A stretch of DNA of 50,620 nucleotides. Source: JANYIP01 sp031394045 (lineage in GTDB: Bacteria > Actinomycetota > Actinomycetes > Prado026). The notes below the pieces were generated by a model. That model ran no database searches. It had not been told where the DNA came from and saw only the letters and a program-made list of their open reading frames with translations. Made by a program: the position numbers and the translations under genes. The DNA is taken from assembly GCA_031394045.1 (NCBI GenBank), contig JANMWN010000280.1, forward strand, positions 1-50,620. The letters are read 5' to 3'. Positions 50,262 to 50,620 of this stretch are shown here, in pieces. How positions within the stretch are numbered: the first letter of the stretch is position 1; every line of letters starts with the position of its first letter.

Positions 50262-50620
<359 letters not shown>

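Overview
The window is about 50.6 kb of very GC-rich DNA (third codon positions nearly all G or C, many GTG starts, ATGA/GTGA stop-start overlaps). It comes from an actinobacterium (Actinomycetota). Supporting this are an actinobacterial integration host factor (mIHF) next to gmk and rpoZ, a PriA that has lost its helicase motifs, an argCJBD-RGH cluster, a bifunctional RibBA, a caa3-type CtaG, and a 16S rRNA 5' end of actinobacterial type. The 359 nt of 16S visible do not let me name the genus with confidence. Almost everything is chromosomal core; I see no transposase, integrase, CRISPR array or tRNA gene.

Layout. 1-5.2 kb: end of a pyrimidine operon (carB 3' part, pyrK, pyrD, pyrF). 5.3-12.3 kb: mIHF, gmk, rpoZ, coaBC, then a minus-strand gene with an AbiEi-like N-terminus and a DUF559-like C-terminus that sits alone between core genes, then metK and priA. 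12.3-17.9 kb: a HAD hydrolase, def, fmt, rsmB, a convergent membrane diguanylate cyclase, and rpe. 17.9-22.7 kb: an FMN riboswitch followed by ribD-ribE-ribBA-ribH and translationally coupled hisE-hisG. 22.8-28.5 kb: a Tat-exported esterase, then MoxR ATPase, VWA protein, XdhC/CoxI protein and MobA-like nucleotidyltransferase, a maturation set for a molybdenum hydroxylase whose structural subunits are not in the window, then an SseB-like protein with repeat-rich C-terminus. 28.6-30.9 kb: a tandem pair of secreted beta-helix paralogues. 31.1-32.6 kb: infC (AUC start, attenuator-like leader), rpmI, rplT. 32.6-40.1 kb: an SpoU rRNA methyltransferase, a soluble PAS histidine kinase, pheS-pheT, ctaG, and a convergent aldo/keto reductase. 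40.2-47.7 kb: arginine operon argC-J-B-D-R-G-H without argF, behind an AT-rich probable ArgR operator. 47.7-50.6 kb: mpg (minus), tyrS, and the promoters, leader and start of an rrn operon.

How it works together. Most units are tight operons with 4-bp overlaps: UMP synthesis, riboflavin synthesis under FMN control with the first histidine steps attached, arginine synthesis with its own repressor inside the operon, N-terminal protein maturation and initiation (def, fmt, rsmB), and translation factors. The less explained parts are the orphan cox-type maturation module, the paired beta-helix exoproteins, two long inverted repeats (7737-7849 and 34577-34641), in-frame minisatellites at the ends of several core genes, and a recurring leaderless promoter arrangement in which a -10 hexamer ends 6-7 nt before the start codon.
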